Of a stretch of 64,000 nucleotides of DNA, positions 8,544 to 17,226 are shown one piece after another. The notes under the pieces are model-generated. The model was not told where the DNA came from and did not search any database. It saw only the letters and a list, made by a program, of their open reading frames with translations. The stretch spans positions 5,270,001 through 5,334,000 of the forward strand of contig NZ_CP031598.1 of assembly GCF_008728195.1 (NCBI RefSeq). Direction: 5' to 3'. This DNA comes from Roseovarius indicus. GTDB taxonomy: Bacteria; Pseudomonadota; Alphaproteobacteria; Rhodobacterales; Rhodobacteraceae. Position numbers and translations under genes: made by a program. Each line of letters opens with the position of its first letter. Position 1 is the first letter of the stretch.

Positions 8544-9578
8544 CTACCAGTCCATCACGACCTTCCCGGAATTGCCCGAGATCATCGCGGCAAACCCCTC
8601 CTCGAAATCATCGATGGAAATCCGGTGCGTGATCAGCCCGCTCACATCCAGCCCCGACTGCACCAGCGCGATCATCTTGTACCAGGTCTCGTACATCTCG
8701 CGCCCGTAGATGCCCTTGATATGCAGCATCCGGAAAATCACCGTGTTCCAGTCCACCGGAAACTCCGTCGGCGCGATCCCCAGCAAAGCGACCTTCCCGC
8801 CATTGTTCATCCGCGAAATCATCTGCTGCATGGCGGCGCTGGCGCCCGACATTTCGAGGCCTACATCGAACCCCTCGGTCATGCCGATCTCGTCCATCAC
8901 GTCGCTCAGCTTGTACCGGCTGGTATCGACCACATGCTGCACCCCCATGTGCCGCGCCAGGTCGAGCCGATAGGGGTTGATATCCGTGATCACCACCTTC
9001 CGCGCGCCCACCTTCTGCGCCACCAGCGCCCCCATGATCCCGATCGGGCCCGCGCCGGTCACAAGCACATCCTCCCCCACCAGGTCGAAACTCAACGCCG
9101 TATGCACAGCATTCCCGAACGGGTCGAAGATCGCGGCGATCTCGTCCGGAATATCCTCCGGTATCGGCACGACGTTGCTCTCGGGAATACAAAGATACTC
9201 GGCGAACGCCCCCGGCCGGTTCACGCCAACGCCCTTGGTGTTCCGGCACAAATGCCCCCGCCCCGCCCGGCAGTTCCGGCAAGCGCCACAAACGATATGC
9301 CCCTCGCCCGACACCCGCTGCCCGATCCGGTATTTCACCGCCGCAGGTCCGGTATCGACGATCTCGCCCACGAACTCGTGCCCCACCACCATCGGCACCG
9401 GCACCGTCTTGGCGCTGAACTCGTCCCACTTCCAGATATGCACATCCGTCCCGCAAATGGCCGACTTCTTCACCTTGATGAGCACATCCGCCGGCCCCGG
9501 CTCGGGCACCGGCACGTATTCCATCCAAAGCCCCGGCTCCGGTTTCGCCTTCACCAGCGCCTTCATTTCATTCTTCAT
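8544..9578 (-). CDS. tdh: L-threonine 3-dehydrogenase
   Basis: A 344-residue zinc-dependent medium-chain dehydrogenase that oxidises threonine with NAD+ to 2-amino-3-ketobutyrate. The catalytic zinc site includes Cys42 in AICGTDVH and His67 in VVGHE. A four-cysteine structural zinc lobe [15 protein letters not shown] is at about residues 97-111. The nucleotide-binding GAGPIG is at about 175. The whole sequence tracks E. coli Tdh closely ([27 protein letters not shown]). The start at 9578 has a GGGAG site seven bases upstream; a start four codons further in is also possible. It follows the PLP enzyme by only four bases and kbl lies just beyond, so the threonine-to-glycine pathway is encoded together. 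Confidence 0.95.
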   Translation of the reverse strand: MKNEMKALVKAKPEPGLWMEYVPVPEPGPADVLIKVKKSAICGTDVHIWKWDEFSAKTVPVPMVVGHEFVGEIVDTGPAAVKYRIGQRVSGEGHIVCGACRNCRAGRGHLCRNTKGVGVNRPGAFAEYLCIPESNVVPIPEDIPDEIAAIFDPFGNAVHTALSFDLVGEDVLVTGAGPIGIMGALVAQKVGARKVVITDINPYRLDLARHMGVQHVVDTSRYKLSDVMDEIGMTEGFDVGLEMSGASAAMQQMISRMNNGGKVALLGIAPTEFPVDWNTVIFRMLHIKGIYGREMYETWYKMIALVQSGLDVSGLITHRISIDDFEEGFAAMISGNSGKVVMDW

Positions 9579-9582
9579 CGCG

Positions 9583-10506
9583 CTACTCCCACAAATCCGT
9601 GCTGAGGTACTTGAGCCCGCTGTCGCACACCACGAAGGCCACGCAGCCACCCTTCTCCTTGTCCTTCAACAACCGCACCGCGGCGGCAAGGTTCGCCCCG
9701 GCGGAATACCCGCCGAAAATCCCCTCCATCCGCGCCATGAGCCTCGCATGCGACGCGGCCTCAGCGCCAGAAACAGTCTCTGTTCCAGCCAAATGCACGC
9801 CATCCAGATGCACCAGATCCGGCATCGAATACCCACCGCCCTGAATCGGATGCGCCGCCTGGTCAGGCTCCACCGCGTAACACCGCACGCCCTTTTTCCC
9901 AAAGAACCTCGCCGCGCCACCCAGCGTGCCACCCGACCCGATGAAATCGCAAAACGCCGTTACCGCGCCCTCCGACTGCTCCCAGATCTCCGGCGCCGTC
10001 CCGGTCTCATGCGCCATCGAGTTGCCTTCCCGCGCAAACTGATCCGCCCGAAACGCCCCGCGCGCTTCCGTGATCCGCTGCGCCGCTTCTTCCACAAGCG
10101 CCAGATCCGCCCCGGAAACCTCGCCCTTCCGCGACCCTTCCGCCTGCGGCACCAGCACAACCTCGGCTCCCAGCGCCCGCATCATCCTCGCCCGCTCCTC
10201 GGAATTCCCCTCGCTCATCACCGCCACGAACGGATGCCCCAGCACCCCGCACACGATCGAGAGCCCGGTGCCCATGTTGCCCGAGGTCAGCTCCACCACC
10301 GTCTGCCCATTGGCCAGCTCCCCGCTCTCCCTGGCCGCCTCGACAATCGCCTTCGCCGCCCGGTCCTTCTTGGAAAACCCCGGCAACAGGTAATCCACCT
10401 TCGCCAGCAACCGCCCATCAAGCCCCAATGCGTCTCTGATACGGCTCAACTCGACCAACGGCGTGCCGCCCATCGCGCCTATGACCGACGGCAACACCCC
10501 ACTCAC
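9583..10506 (-). CDS. Cysteine-synthase-family PLP enzyme between kbl and tdh
   Basis: A 307-residue fold-type II PLP enzyme. The probable start is a GTG that overlaps the kbl stop (GTGA), giving strict coupling. The PLP lysine is Lys47 in SKKDRA. The phosphate/substrate loop TSGNMGTG is at 74-81 and the PLP-phosphate loop GSGGTLGG lies near residue 180. These match CysK/CysM positions, but the CysK motif NPSGSVKDR is replaced by LPGFSKKDR and the asparagine loop has Met in place of Thr. It lies between the two genes of threonine catabolism. The reaction (a beta-replacement or beta-elimination) is not identifiable from sequence; a bona fide O-acetylserine sulfhydrylase is possible but not favoured by context. 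Confidence 0.85.
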   Translation of the reverse strand: MSGVLPSVIGAMGGTPLVELSRIRDALGLDGRLLAKVDYLLPGFSKKDRAAKAIVEAARESGELANGQTVVELTSGNMGTGLSIVCGVLGHPFVAVMSEGNSEERARMMRALGAEVVLVPQAEGSRKGEVSGADLALVEEAAQRITEARGAFRADQFAREGNSMAHETGTAPEIWEQSEGAVTAFCDFIGSGGTLGGAARFFGKKGVRCYAVEPDQAAHPIQGGGYSMPDLVHLDGVHLAGTETVSGAEAASHARLMARMEGIFGGYSAGANLAAAVRLLKDKEKGGCVAFVVCDSGLKYLSTDLWE

Positions 10507-11699
10507 GAGATCACCCCCAACTCGCGCCCAACCTCCTCGAACGCATCGATCGCCCGGTCCAGCATCTCCCTCGTCAGCGCCGCACTCATCTGCGTCCGGA
10601 TCCGGTCCTGCCCCTTCGGCACCACCGGGAAGGAAAAGGCGGTCACGTACACCCCCTTCTCGTTCAACTTCGCCGCCATCTCCTGCGCCAGCTTTGGATC
10701 GCGCAGCATCACCGGAATGATCGCATGCTCCCCCGGCAGCAACTCGAACCCCAGCTTGCCCATCCGCTCCCGGAAATACGCCGCGTTCTCCCAAAGCTGC
10801 GCCCGCAACGCCGCGCCATCCTCCAGCAAATCGAAAACCTTCAAAGACGCCCCCGCAATCACCGGCGCGAGCGTGTTCGAAAACAGGTACGGCCGCGACC
10901 GCTGCCGCAGCCAGTCCACCACCTCGCGACTCGCCGCGGTAAACCCGCCCGAGGCCCCGCCCAGCGCCTTGCCCAGCGTGCCGGTGATGATGTCCACCCG
11001 GCCCATCACCCCGCAATGCTCGTGGCTCCCCCGGCCAGTCTCGCCAACAAACCCCGTCGCATGGCAATCGTCGATCATCACCATCGCGTCGTACCGCTCG
11101 GCCAGGTCGCAGATCTCCGCCAACTTCGCGTAATACCCGTCCATCGAGAACACGCCATCCGTCGCGATCAGCCGGTGCCGTGCCCCCTGCGCCTCCTGCA
11201 AACACCGCTCCAAGTCGGCCATGTCCGAATTCGCATACCGATACCGCTGCGCCTTGCACAGCCGCACCCCGTCGATGATGCTCGCATGGTTCAGCGCATC
11301 CGAAATGATCGCATCCTCAGGCCCCAGAATCGTCTCGAACAAACCCGCATTCGCATCAAACGCCGCCGCATAGAGAATGGCGTCCTCCATCCCCAGGTAC
11401 CCCGCAATCCGCGCCTCCAGCTGCTTGTGCTCCTCCTGCGTCCCGCAGATGAACCGCACGCTCGCCATCCCGAACCCGTACCGGTCCAGCGCCGCATGCG
11501 CGGCCTCAATCACCCGCGCATCATCCGCCAGCCCGAGGTAATTGTTGGCACAAAGGTTCACCACCTCCTTGCCACCGGCCAGCGTCACCTCCCCGGCCTG
11601 CATCGAGGTGATCACCCGCTCGGTCTTGTAAAGCCCCTCGGCCCTCAACGCCTCGAGCCGCTCACCCAGATCCCCGTCAAACCTCTCAGCCGCACGCAT
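10503..11699 (-). CDS. kbl: 2-amino-3-ketobutyrate CoA ligase (glycine C-acetyltransferase)
   Basis: A 398-residue cytoplasmic PLP enzyme of the alpha-oxoamine synthase family, the same length as E. coli Kbl. It cleaves 2-amino-3-ketobutyrate with CoA to glycine and acetyl-CoA, the step after Tdh. The Schiff-base lysine is Lys244 in [10 protein letters not shown]. Other family signatures are [10 protein letters not shown] (51-60), the VRFICGTQ segment (81-88) and DDCHATGF (210-217). Its stop overlaps the GTG of the cysteine-synthase-like gene, so kbl, the PLP enzyme and tdh form a compact three-gene operon. A REP-like element separates it from mttB upstream. Confidence 0.95.
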   Translation of the reverse strand: MRAAERFDGDLGERLEALRAEGLYKTERVITSMQAGEVTLAGGKEVVNLCANNYLGLADDARVIEAAHAALDRYGFGMASVRFICGTQEEHKQLEARIAGYLGMEDAILYAAAFDANAGLFETILGPEDAIISDALNHASIIDGVRLCKAQRYRYANSDMADLERCLQEAQGARHRLIATDGVFSMDGYYAKLAEICDLAERYDAMVMIDDCHATGFVGETGRGSHEHCGVMGRVDIITGTLGKALGGASGGFTAASREVVDWLRQRSRPYLFSNTLAPVIAGASLKVFDLLEDGAALRAQLWENAAYFRERMGKLGFELLPGEHAIIPVMLRDPKLAQEMAAKLNEKGVYVTAFSFPVVPKGQDRIRTQMSAALTREMLDRAIDAFEEVGRELGVIS

Positions 11700-11720
11700 C
11701 TCTCAATCTCCTTCTCCAAT

Positions 11721-11790
11721 CCCGGGCTTCTTCTTGGTCAAAATATCCCGGGGGAATCGCCGCCCCGCGGCGATGGGGGCAGCGCCCCCT
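11721..11790. repeat. REP-like intergenic element, copy 2
   Basis: Between mttB and kbl. It starts with CTTCTTCTTGGTC and AAATATCCCGGGGG. Two perfect hairpins follow: ATCGCCGC-CCC-GCGGCGAT (11756-11774) and GGGGGC-AGC-GCCCCC (11775-11789). The order and sequence match the other two copies in the window. It probably terminates or attenuates the upstream mttB transcript. Confidence 0.75.
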
Positions 11791-11815
11791 CAATTCCACC
11801 AAAGGGCCAAAGCCC

Positions 11816-13336
11816 CTAATACCACGCCTCCGGTATCTCGCGCTTCCGCCGCGCCACGAACTCCCGCAGCGCCTCGTCCGTCGCGACATCCAGCTCCGGC
11901 TGCTCATACTGCTCCAGCATCGCGTTCCACCGCTCGAACGCCCGAACCCGCATGTCCTTCGACCCGCCATCTTCCCAGCTTTCCACGTTCTCGCTGTCGC
12001 TCAGCTTCGGCTCGTAGAACGCCTCGGTGTAGTTGCGCATCGTATGGCCACAGCCAAGGAAATGCCCACCGGGCACCACCTCCCCATAGGCATCCCGCGC
12101 GAGGCTCTCGTCGTCAACCACAAGCCCGTGGTCCAGCACCTTCTGGTAGCTTCCCAGCCGATCGGCATCCATCACCAGCTTCTCGAACCCGGTGCAAAGC
12201 CCCCCTTCCAGCCACCCCGCGGCATGCAGCGTGTAATTCGACCCCGCCAGCATCGTCGAATGCATCGAATCGGCGCTTTCATAGGCCGCCTGCGCATCCT
12301 CGATCTTGCTCGCCGTCAGCGACCCGCCACAGCGCAGCGGCAATCCCGCCCGCCGCGCCATCTGCCCGATCGCATAGTTCGAGATCACCGGCTCCGGCAT
12401 CCCGAATGTCGGCGCCCCGCTCTTCAAACTCATCGACGACAGGAAATTCCCCAGCACGAACGGCGCCCCCGGCCGCACCAGCTGCGCAAAGGCGCAACAG
12501 ATCATCGCCTCCGCCATCGCCTGCGTCACGCTCGCCGCCGTGCTCACCGGCCCCATGGCGCCGGACAGGATGAAGGGCACCACGATAATCCCCTGCCCTC
12601 GCCCGCAATAGACCCTTATCGCCTGTGTCACCACCTTGTCGACCAGAAGCGGCGAGTTGGTGTTCACGTTCCCCATGATGACGCAATGCTTATCCATCAC
12701 CTCGCGCCCATGCAGGATCTCCGCCATCGCAACGCTGTCCTCGGCCCGGCTCATCTCGGTAATCGCACCCAGATGCGGCTTGTCGCTCCGGCTCATGTGC
12801 AGATAGAGCATATCCAGATGCCGGTGACTGACCGGAATGTCACAAGGCTCGACGATCACCAGCCCGGTATGGTGCAGGTTCGGATGCATGTATGCCAGCT
12901 TCACCAGCTTCTCGAGCGCATCAAGGTCGCCATACCGCCGCCCGTGCTCCAGGTCGCGCACGAAAGGAGCCCCGTAGATCGGCGCAAACACCTGGTTCCG
13001 CCCCCCGATCGTCACGCTCCGCTCCGGGTTCCGGGCAATCTGCGTGAACTCCTTCGGCGCCTTGGCACAAAGGCTCCGCACCCAATCCGCTGGCGCCTTC
13101 ACCCGGCAGTCGCTCACGTCGGCCCCCGCCTCCCGCCAGATCCGCAGGGCATCCGGGTCATCCCGAAACTCGATCCCCACCTCCTGCAGGATCCAGTCGA
13201 CCTGCCCCTCCAGCTTCACAACCGTTTCCTCGTCGAGCACGTCGAAAAACGGCAGGCTCCGCCGAATGAAAGGTGACGGCGGCGCAGCAATCGCCGCCGC
13301 CCCGGTATCACGCCGCGATCTCGCCCGTCTTGCCAT
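11816..13336 (-). CDS. Trimethylamine methyltransferase (MttB) superfamily protein, non-pyrrolysine
   Basis: A 506-residue member of the MttB family. The frame is continuous with no in-frame amber codon, so it belongs to the non-pyrrolysine branch. That branch includes the glycine betaine:corrinoid methyltransferase MtgB. Typical family segments include PIYGAPFVRDL (about 118-128), NTNSPL (about 221), the Gly-rich GPVSTAASVTQA (about 264-275) and HFLGCGHTMRNY (about 433-444). The ATG has a GGGGAGA site. Family members move a methyl group from a quaternary amine to a corrinoid protein, but no corrinoid protein is encoded nearby. The flanking DMGDH-like and GbdR-like genes fit glycine betaine or a related compound. 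It is divergent from a LysR gene that probably regulates it. Confidence 0.88.
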   Translation of the reverse strand: MARRARSRRDTGAAAIAAPPSPFIRRSLPFFDVLDEETVVKLEGQVDWILQEVGIEFRDDPDALRIWREAGADVSDCRVKAPADWVRSLCAKAPKEFTQIARNPERSVTIGGRNQVFAPIYGAPFVRDLEHGRRYGDLDALEKLVKLAYMHPNLHHTGLVIVEPCDIPVSHRHLDMLYLHMSRSDKPHLGAITEMSRAEDSVAMAEILHGREVMDKHCVIMGNVNTNSPLLVDKVVTQAIRVYCGRGQGIIVVPFILSGAMGPVSTAASVTQAMAEAMICCAFAQLVRPGAPFVLGNFLSSMSLKSGAPTFGMPEPVISNYAIGQMARRAGLPLRCGGSLTASKIEDAQAAYESADSMHSTMLAGSNYTLHAAGWLEGGLCTGFEKLVMDADRLGSYQKVLDHGLVVDDESLARDAYGEVVPGGHFLGCGHTMRNYTEAFYEPKLSDSENVESWEDGGSKDMRVRAFERWNAMLEQYEQPELDVATDEALREFVARRKREIPEAWY

Positions 13337-13351
13337 GGCATCTCTCCCCTA

Positions 13352-13368
13352 TTAGAGAATCAATCTAA
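13352..13368. promoter_or_regulatory. Candidate LysR operator between mttB and the LysR gene
   Basis: TTAGA-gaatcaa-TCTAA is a dyad that fits the T-N11-A pattern of LysR-type sites. It lies in the 90-bp divergent gap, close to the mttB start. Position and symmetry support a role in mttB control; no binding data are available. Confidence 0.45.
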
Positions 13369-13426
13369 ACCATGCGCCAACACCTGTGATCGTGGTAAAA
13401 TCCGGGGCTTTGGATAAACTGAGATT

Positions 13427-14335
13427 ATGCAAAACCTCTGGAAGCTCGTCTCCTCTCCCCGCCACCTCCTCGTGTTCGAGGCCGCCGCCCGCACCGGCTC
13501 CTTCACCCGTGCCGCGCGCGAGCTTAACGTGCAACAGCCCGCCGTCTCCGCCGCCATCAAGCAGCTCGAAACCTCCCTCGGCGTGCAACTCTTCATCCGT
13601 GCCCACCGCGCCGTCACCCTCACCCATGCGGGCGAACGGCTCTACAACGACGTTTTCGCCGCCTTCGAGCGCATCCATCAAACCGCCCGCATGCTCAGCA
13701 CGCAGGGCGCGCAAGCCCACGTCACCCTCTCGGCCTCCACCGCCTTCGCCCATTACTGGATGGTCCCGCGCCTCGCCGACTTCCACCGCGCCCATCCGGG
13801 CATCGACCTCCGCCTGCAAACCTCCGAACGCGAGCCGGATATCGACGCCGAAGGCATCTCCCTCGGCATCCGCCGCGGCACCGGCATCTGGCCCGGCTGC
13901 GACAGCCACCTGATCGCCCCCGAAATCATCTCCCCCATCGCCGCGCCCCGCGTCATGGCCAGCGCCGTCAACCTCAAGACGGTCGCCAACCTCCCCCACG
14001 AAAACCTCATCCATCTCGAGGAACCGGTGCGCGAACGCCCCGGCTGGGCCGACTACTTCTCTTACTGGAAAGTCCCTTATTCAGAGCCGAAAACCGGCCT
14101 CCGCCTCAATGATTACGCCCTCGTCCTGCAGGCCGCCATCGCCGGCGAGGGCTTCGCCTTCGGCTGGCATCACGTCACCGATCACCTTCTTCGCCAGGGC
14201 CTCCTCACCCGCCGCGACGCATGGGCCTGGGAAACCGGCGCCGGCTTCTACCTGGTCTGGTCTGCCACCACCCCTCTCACCCCGCAGGCCGAGAAAACCC
14301 GCGACTGGCTCGTATCCCTCGTAGGGTGCGCTTGA
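13427..14335 (+). CDS. LysR-family transcriptional regulator (GcvA-like)
   Basis: A 302-residue cytoplasmic regulator. The N-terminal winged helix-turn-helix spans about residues 13-65 (LLVFEAAARTGSFTRAARELNVQQ is the helix region, with PAVSAAIKQLE the recognition helix). The rest is a substrate-binding effector domain of the GcvA subgroup. It is divergently transcribed from the mttB-family gene across 90 bp carrying a LysR-like dyad, so mttB is the likely target. GcvA itself controls glycine cleavage, which matches the glycine-forming neighbourhood, but the effector here is unknown. Confidence 0.88.
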   Translation: MQNLWKLVSSPRHLLVFEAAARTGSFTRAARELNVQQPAVSAAIKQLETSLGVQLFIRAHRAVTLTHAGERLYNDVFAAFERIHQTARMLSTQGAQAHVTLSASTAFAHYWMVPRLADFHRAHPGIDLRLQTSEREPDIDAEGISLGIRRGTGIWPGCDSHLIAPEIISPIAAPRVMASAVNLKTVANLPHENLIHLEEPVRERPGWADYFSYWKVPYSEPKTGLRLNDYALVLQAAIAGEGFAFGWHHVTDHLLRQGLLTRRDAWAWETGAGFYLVWSATTPLTPQAEKTRDWLVSLVGCA

Positions 14336-14405
14336 GCGCATCGCGCTGGCCTTCTCCCCCGCTTTCGCCCTATCCTGCCCCGCATCCGCAGGAAGGACCT
14401 TCCCG

Positions 14406-15185
14406 ATGCTCCATTCCGTAACCCGTGGAACCGGCCGCCCGATCCTCGTGCTCCACGGTGCAAAGCTCGATCACCGCCACATGCTCGATGCCATCGAACC
14501 AGCCTTTTCGGGCGTTTCCGGCTGGAAGAGAGTCTATATCGACCTACCCGGCCACGGCCAAAGCCCGTCACCGCCTAGCCTGAACGACATGAAAGGCGTG
14601 TTGCAATCGGTGATCGACTTCGTCGAAGCCACTTATCCCGGCCAACCCGTCGCCCTGATCGGCGAATCCCGCGGCAGCCATGTCGCCGAGGGCATCACCA
14701 TGCTGCGCCCCGATCTCGTCGCCGGTCTCTGCCTGATCGTCCCCGGCGGCAACCGGCCTGAGTCCATCCGCCCCGATCACGAAACCCTCGTCCCCGCGCC
14801 GGGCCTCCGCGACACGCTCCCCGACGCCGCGAAACCCCGCTTCGACCGCCTCGTTGTCCAGTCACCGGCTATTGCCGAAAAGATCGTCGCCACCAAGCTG
14901 CCTGCCGCCGCCCGGCACGACCCCGATCTCGAGGCCCGCATCCAGAAGGCCTTCGACTTCTCCGACGACCCGCAGATCACCGGCGGGCAATGCGAGGCCC
15001 CCTCGCTGATCCTCTCCGGCCGGCAGGACTCCATCGCCGGCTACGACGACGCCCTCGCCATGCTCCCGCGCTTCCCCCGCGCCACCTTCGCCTTGCTCGA
15101 CACCGCGGGCCACAGCCTCGCCTGGGAACGCCCCGACGTTGCCGCCGCCCTCATCCGTGATTGGCTCGACCGCCTCGCCGTCTAA
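14406..15185 (+). CDS. Alpha/beta-fold hydrolase
   Basis: A 259-residue hydrolase, probably cytoplasmic since no signal peptide is seen. The oxyanion region HGAKLDH is at about residues 17-23. The nucleophile elbow GESRGS places Ser88 as catalytic. The likely acid is Asp in GRQDSIAGY (about 205) and the histidine is in TAGHSLAWE (about 237). Length and core match small esterases/lactonases of the family. It follows the LysR gene by 70 bp on the same strand, with AGGAAGG before the ATG, and overlaps the convergent hydantoinase gene by four bases at its stop. Substrate unknown. Confidence 0.82.
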   Translation: MLHSVTRGTGRPILVLHGAKLDHRHMLDAIEPAFSGVSGWKRVYIDLPGHGQSPSPPSLNDMKGVLQSVIDFVEATYPGQPVALIGESRGSHVAEGITMLRPDLVAGLCLIVPGGNRPESIRPDHETLVPAPGLRDTLPDAAKPRFDRLVVQSPAIAEKIVATKLPAAARHDPDLEARIQKAFDFSDDPQITGGQCEAPSLILSGRQDSIAGYDDALAMLPRFPRATFALLDTAGHSLAWERPDVAAALIRDWLDRLAV

Positions 15186-17182
15186 CCGGCAATCCGCGGC
15201 CGCCCGCTGGCCTCGACCGTAATCTCCGCCTCCAGGAACACCTCCCGCGCCTCCGCCTGTGCCACCTTCATCTCCCGTGCCGCACTCACATGAATATCCT
15301 GTGCCCCGGCCCGCTCCGCCTGCGCCCGCGCCTCGGCCTCCAGCGCCTCCTGCAAGGCCGCCATCGCCGCCTCCGCATCGCTGAAATCCTCCGGCCCGCT
15401 CTCCAGGTGCACCCGGAACCGCCCCTCCGCCGGGCTCGTCACCGTTCCGCTCCGCCGGATCGTCACCCGCCCCACCACGGCACCGATGGCATTCGCCACG
15501 CCCGCATGCTCCGGCAACACCATCCGGCACGACAACCGCTCACCCACTGCCCCGTAATAGGCCGGCGCCGACGCCCCCAGGCCGACAACAGGCAGGTTCA
15601 GCCCCGCCTCCAGCCGCATCAGACCCCGGTGATGGTCCAGCCCCTTCTGCAACAGCACGTGCCGCGCCAGCACCTCCGGCGACAGCCCGAAATCCACCTC
15701 TTCCTCGGCAAAAGCAGTCTCTAACAAGGCCAAACTTGTCTGATGCGTCAGCTGGTCGATGATCATCTGCGCCATCGCAAGCGGCTCTGGGTTGAGCCGG
15801 TTGCCACTCCCCGTCCGCTTCCGCCCGATCAACGCCACGGCCTTCTCCGCCGCCTCGCCATCCCACTGCGCCTGCCGCCCCAACACATGTGCCGCATCCG
15901 ACGGCGTCACGCCAGACACCTGCACCAGCCCCCGCTTCACCAGCCGCATCAGCCCGGCCATCTCCAGCCGCGTCTTCAGCACCGCCCCCAGCGGCTGCAC
16001 CCCCGAACCGATCCGCTCCAACAGCGCCGCATCCTTCGCCTGCAATCCGCCGGCCTCGATCCCCGGCACCGCCCGCACGAAGCGCGCGTCATGCTCGCCG
16101 GGCGTCTCGCTCCGCAACTGCTCGTCCAGCACCCGATGCACCAGCTCCGGCGCCTCCAACGCCATCAGGCTCACCGGCACCACCCGCCGCGGCCCCAGGC
16201 TCACGCCCCCAACAAGGCCCTCCTCCAGAACATGCATTTCACTGTCCCCGCCCAGCCCCGTCGTCCGCATCGCCACGGCTTCCACCATCGTCCGCCACGG
16301 CCCAACCCTGGCCCCCGCCGGGTCAATCGCCGGCTTGCCACCCCGCAAAACCGCCACATCCGTCGTCGTCCCGCCGATGTCCGAGACCAGCGCCTCTGTC
16401 TCCCCGGTCATCCAGCACGCGCCCACGATACTCGCTGCCGGCCCGCTCAGGATCGTCTCGATCGGCCGCTCCTTCGCCTGCCCCGCCGAGATCAACGCGC
16501 CATCCCCCCGCACCACCATCAGCGGCGCATGTATCCCAAGCTCGACAAGCTTGCCCTCCGCCTTCTCGATCAGCCGCGCGATCATCCCGATCAGCCGCGC
16601 GTTCAGCACCGCCGTCAGCGCCCGCTTCGGCCCGTTCAGCCGCGCCGACAGATGATGCGAGCATGACACCGGCTTCCCCGTTGCCGCCCGGATCATCTCC
16701 GCCGCCCGCAACTCATGCGCCGGGTTGCGCGTCGCGAACTGGCTTGCCACGGCGAAACCGGAAACGCCCATATCAGTCTCTAACCAGCGTGTTAGAGCCG
16801 CTTCATCCAGCTTCGCCGCCTCGCCACCCGCATGGCTGTGCCCGCCGCCGATCACCAGCGCCGGGTCACCGCCCAGCGCCTCGCGCAGCCCGTGCCCGTC
16901 AAGGTCACGCTCCCGAAACCCGATATAGACAAGTCCCACGCGCCCGCCCTGCCCCTCGACCAGCGCATTGGTCGCCAGCGTCGTCGACAGCGAGGCCAGG
17001 CCGATCTCGTTCACATCCGCCCCGCTCTCCTTCAGAACGGCCGCCACCGCCTTGCCGATCCCCTCGGCCAGGTCATGCCGCGTGGTCAGCGCCTTGGCAC
17101 TGGCCACCACCTCGCGCTCATCCCTGATCAGAACGGCATCCGTATAGGTCCCGCCGGTATCGACCCCCAGCAAAAGCGCCAT
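15182..17182 (-). CDS. Hydantoinase/oxoprolinase family protein (HyuA type)
   Basis: A 666-residue cytoplasmic protein with the actin-like ATPase fold of N-methylhydantoinase A and 5-oxoprolinase. The N-terminal phosphate motif GVDTGGTYTDAVL is at residues 6-18. A second one, DIGGTTTDVAVLRGG, is near 266-280. The family hydrolyses cyclic amides such as hydantoins or 5-oxoproline with ATP. Known enzymes usually need a HyuB subunit or a fused B domain; none is present here, and the neighbours are an alpha/beta hydrolase (convergent) and queG. Its codon use has local rare-codon islands (TTA, CTA, ACT) around a repeated motif. The substrate is unknown. Confidence 0.85.
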   Translation of the reverse strand: MALLLGVDTGGTYTDAVLIRDEREVVASAKALTTRHDLAEGIGKAVAAVLKESGADVNEIGLASLSTTLATNALVEGQGGRVGLVYIGFRERDLDGHGLREALGGDPALVIGGGHSHAGGEAAKLDEAALTRWLETDMGVSGFAVASQFATRNPAHELRAAEMIRAATGKPVSCSHHLSARLNGPKRALTAVLNARLIGMIARLIEKAEGKLVELGIHAPLMVVRGDGALISAGQAKERPIETILSGPAASIVGACWMTGETEALVSDIGGTTTDVAVLRGGKPAIDPAGARVGPWRTMVEAVAMRTTGLGGDSEMHVLEEGLVGGVSLGPRRVVPVSLMALEAPELVHRVLDEQLRSETPGEHDARFVRAVPGIEAGGLQAKDAALLERIGSGVQPLGAVLKTRLEMAGLMRLVKRGLVQVSGVTPSDAAHVLGRQAQWDGEAAEKAVALIGRKRTGSGNRLNPEPLAMAQMIIDQLTHQTSLALLETAFAEEEVDFGLSPEVLARHVLLQKGLDHHRGLMRLEAGLNLPVVGLGASAPAYYGAVGERLSCRMVLPEHAGVANAIGAVVGRVTIRRSGTVTSPAEGRFRVHLESGPEDFSDAEAAMAALQEALEAEARAQAERAGAQDIHVSAAREMKVAQAEAREVFLEAEITVEASGRPRIAG

Positions 17183-17226
17183 GCGCGTTTCTCCTTGTGC
17201 TTCGCTGTCAGCGGTTTACCGGCTTT

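Noticed and set aside
11816..13336. Pyrrolysine-containing trimethylamine methyltransferase
   Set aside because: The frame has no in-frame amber codon and no pyl genes are seen; it belongs to the non-pyrrolysine branch.
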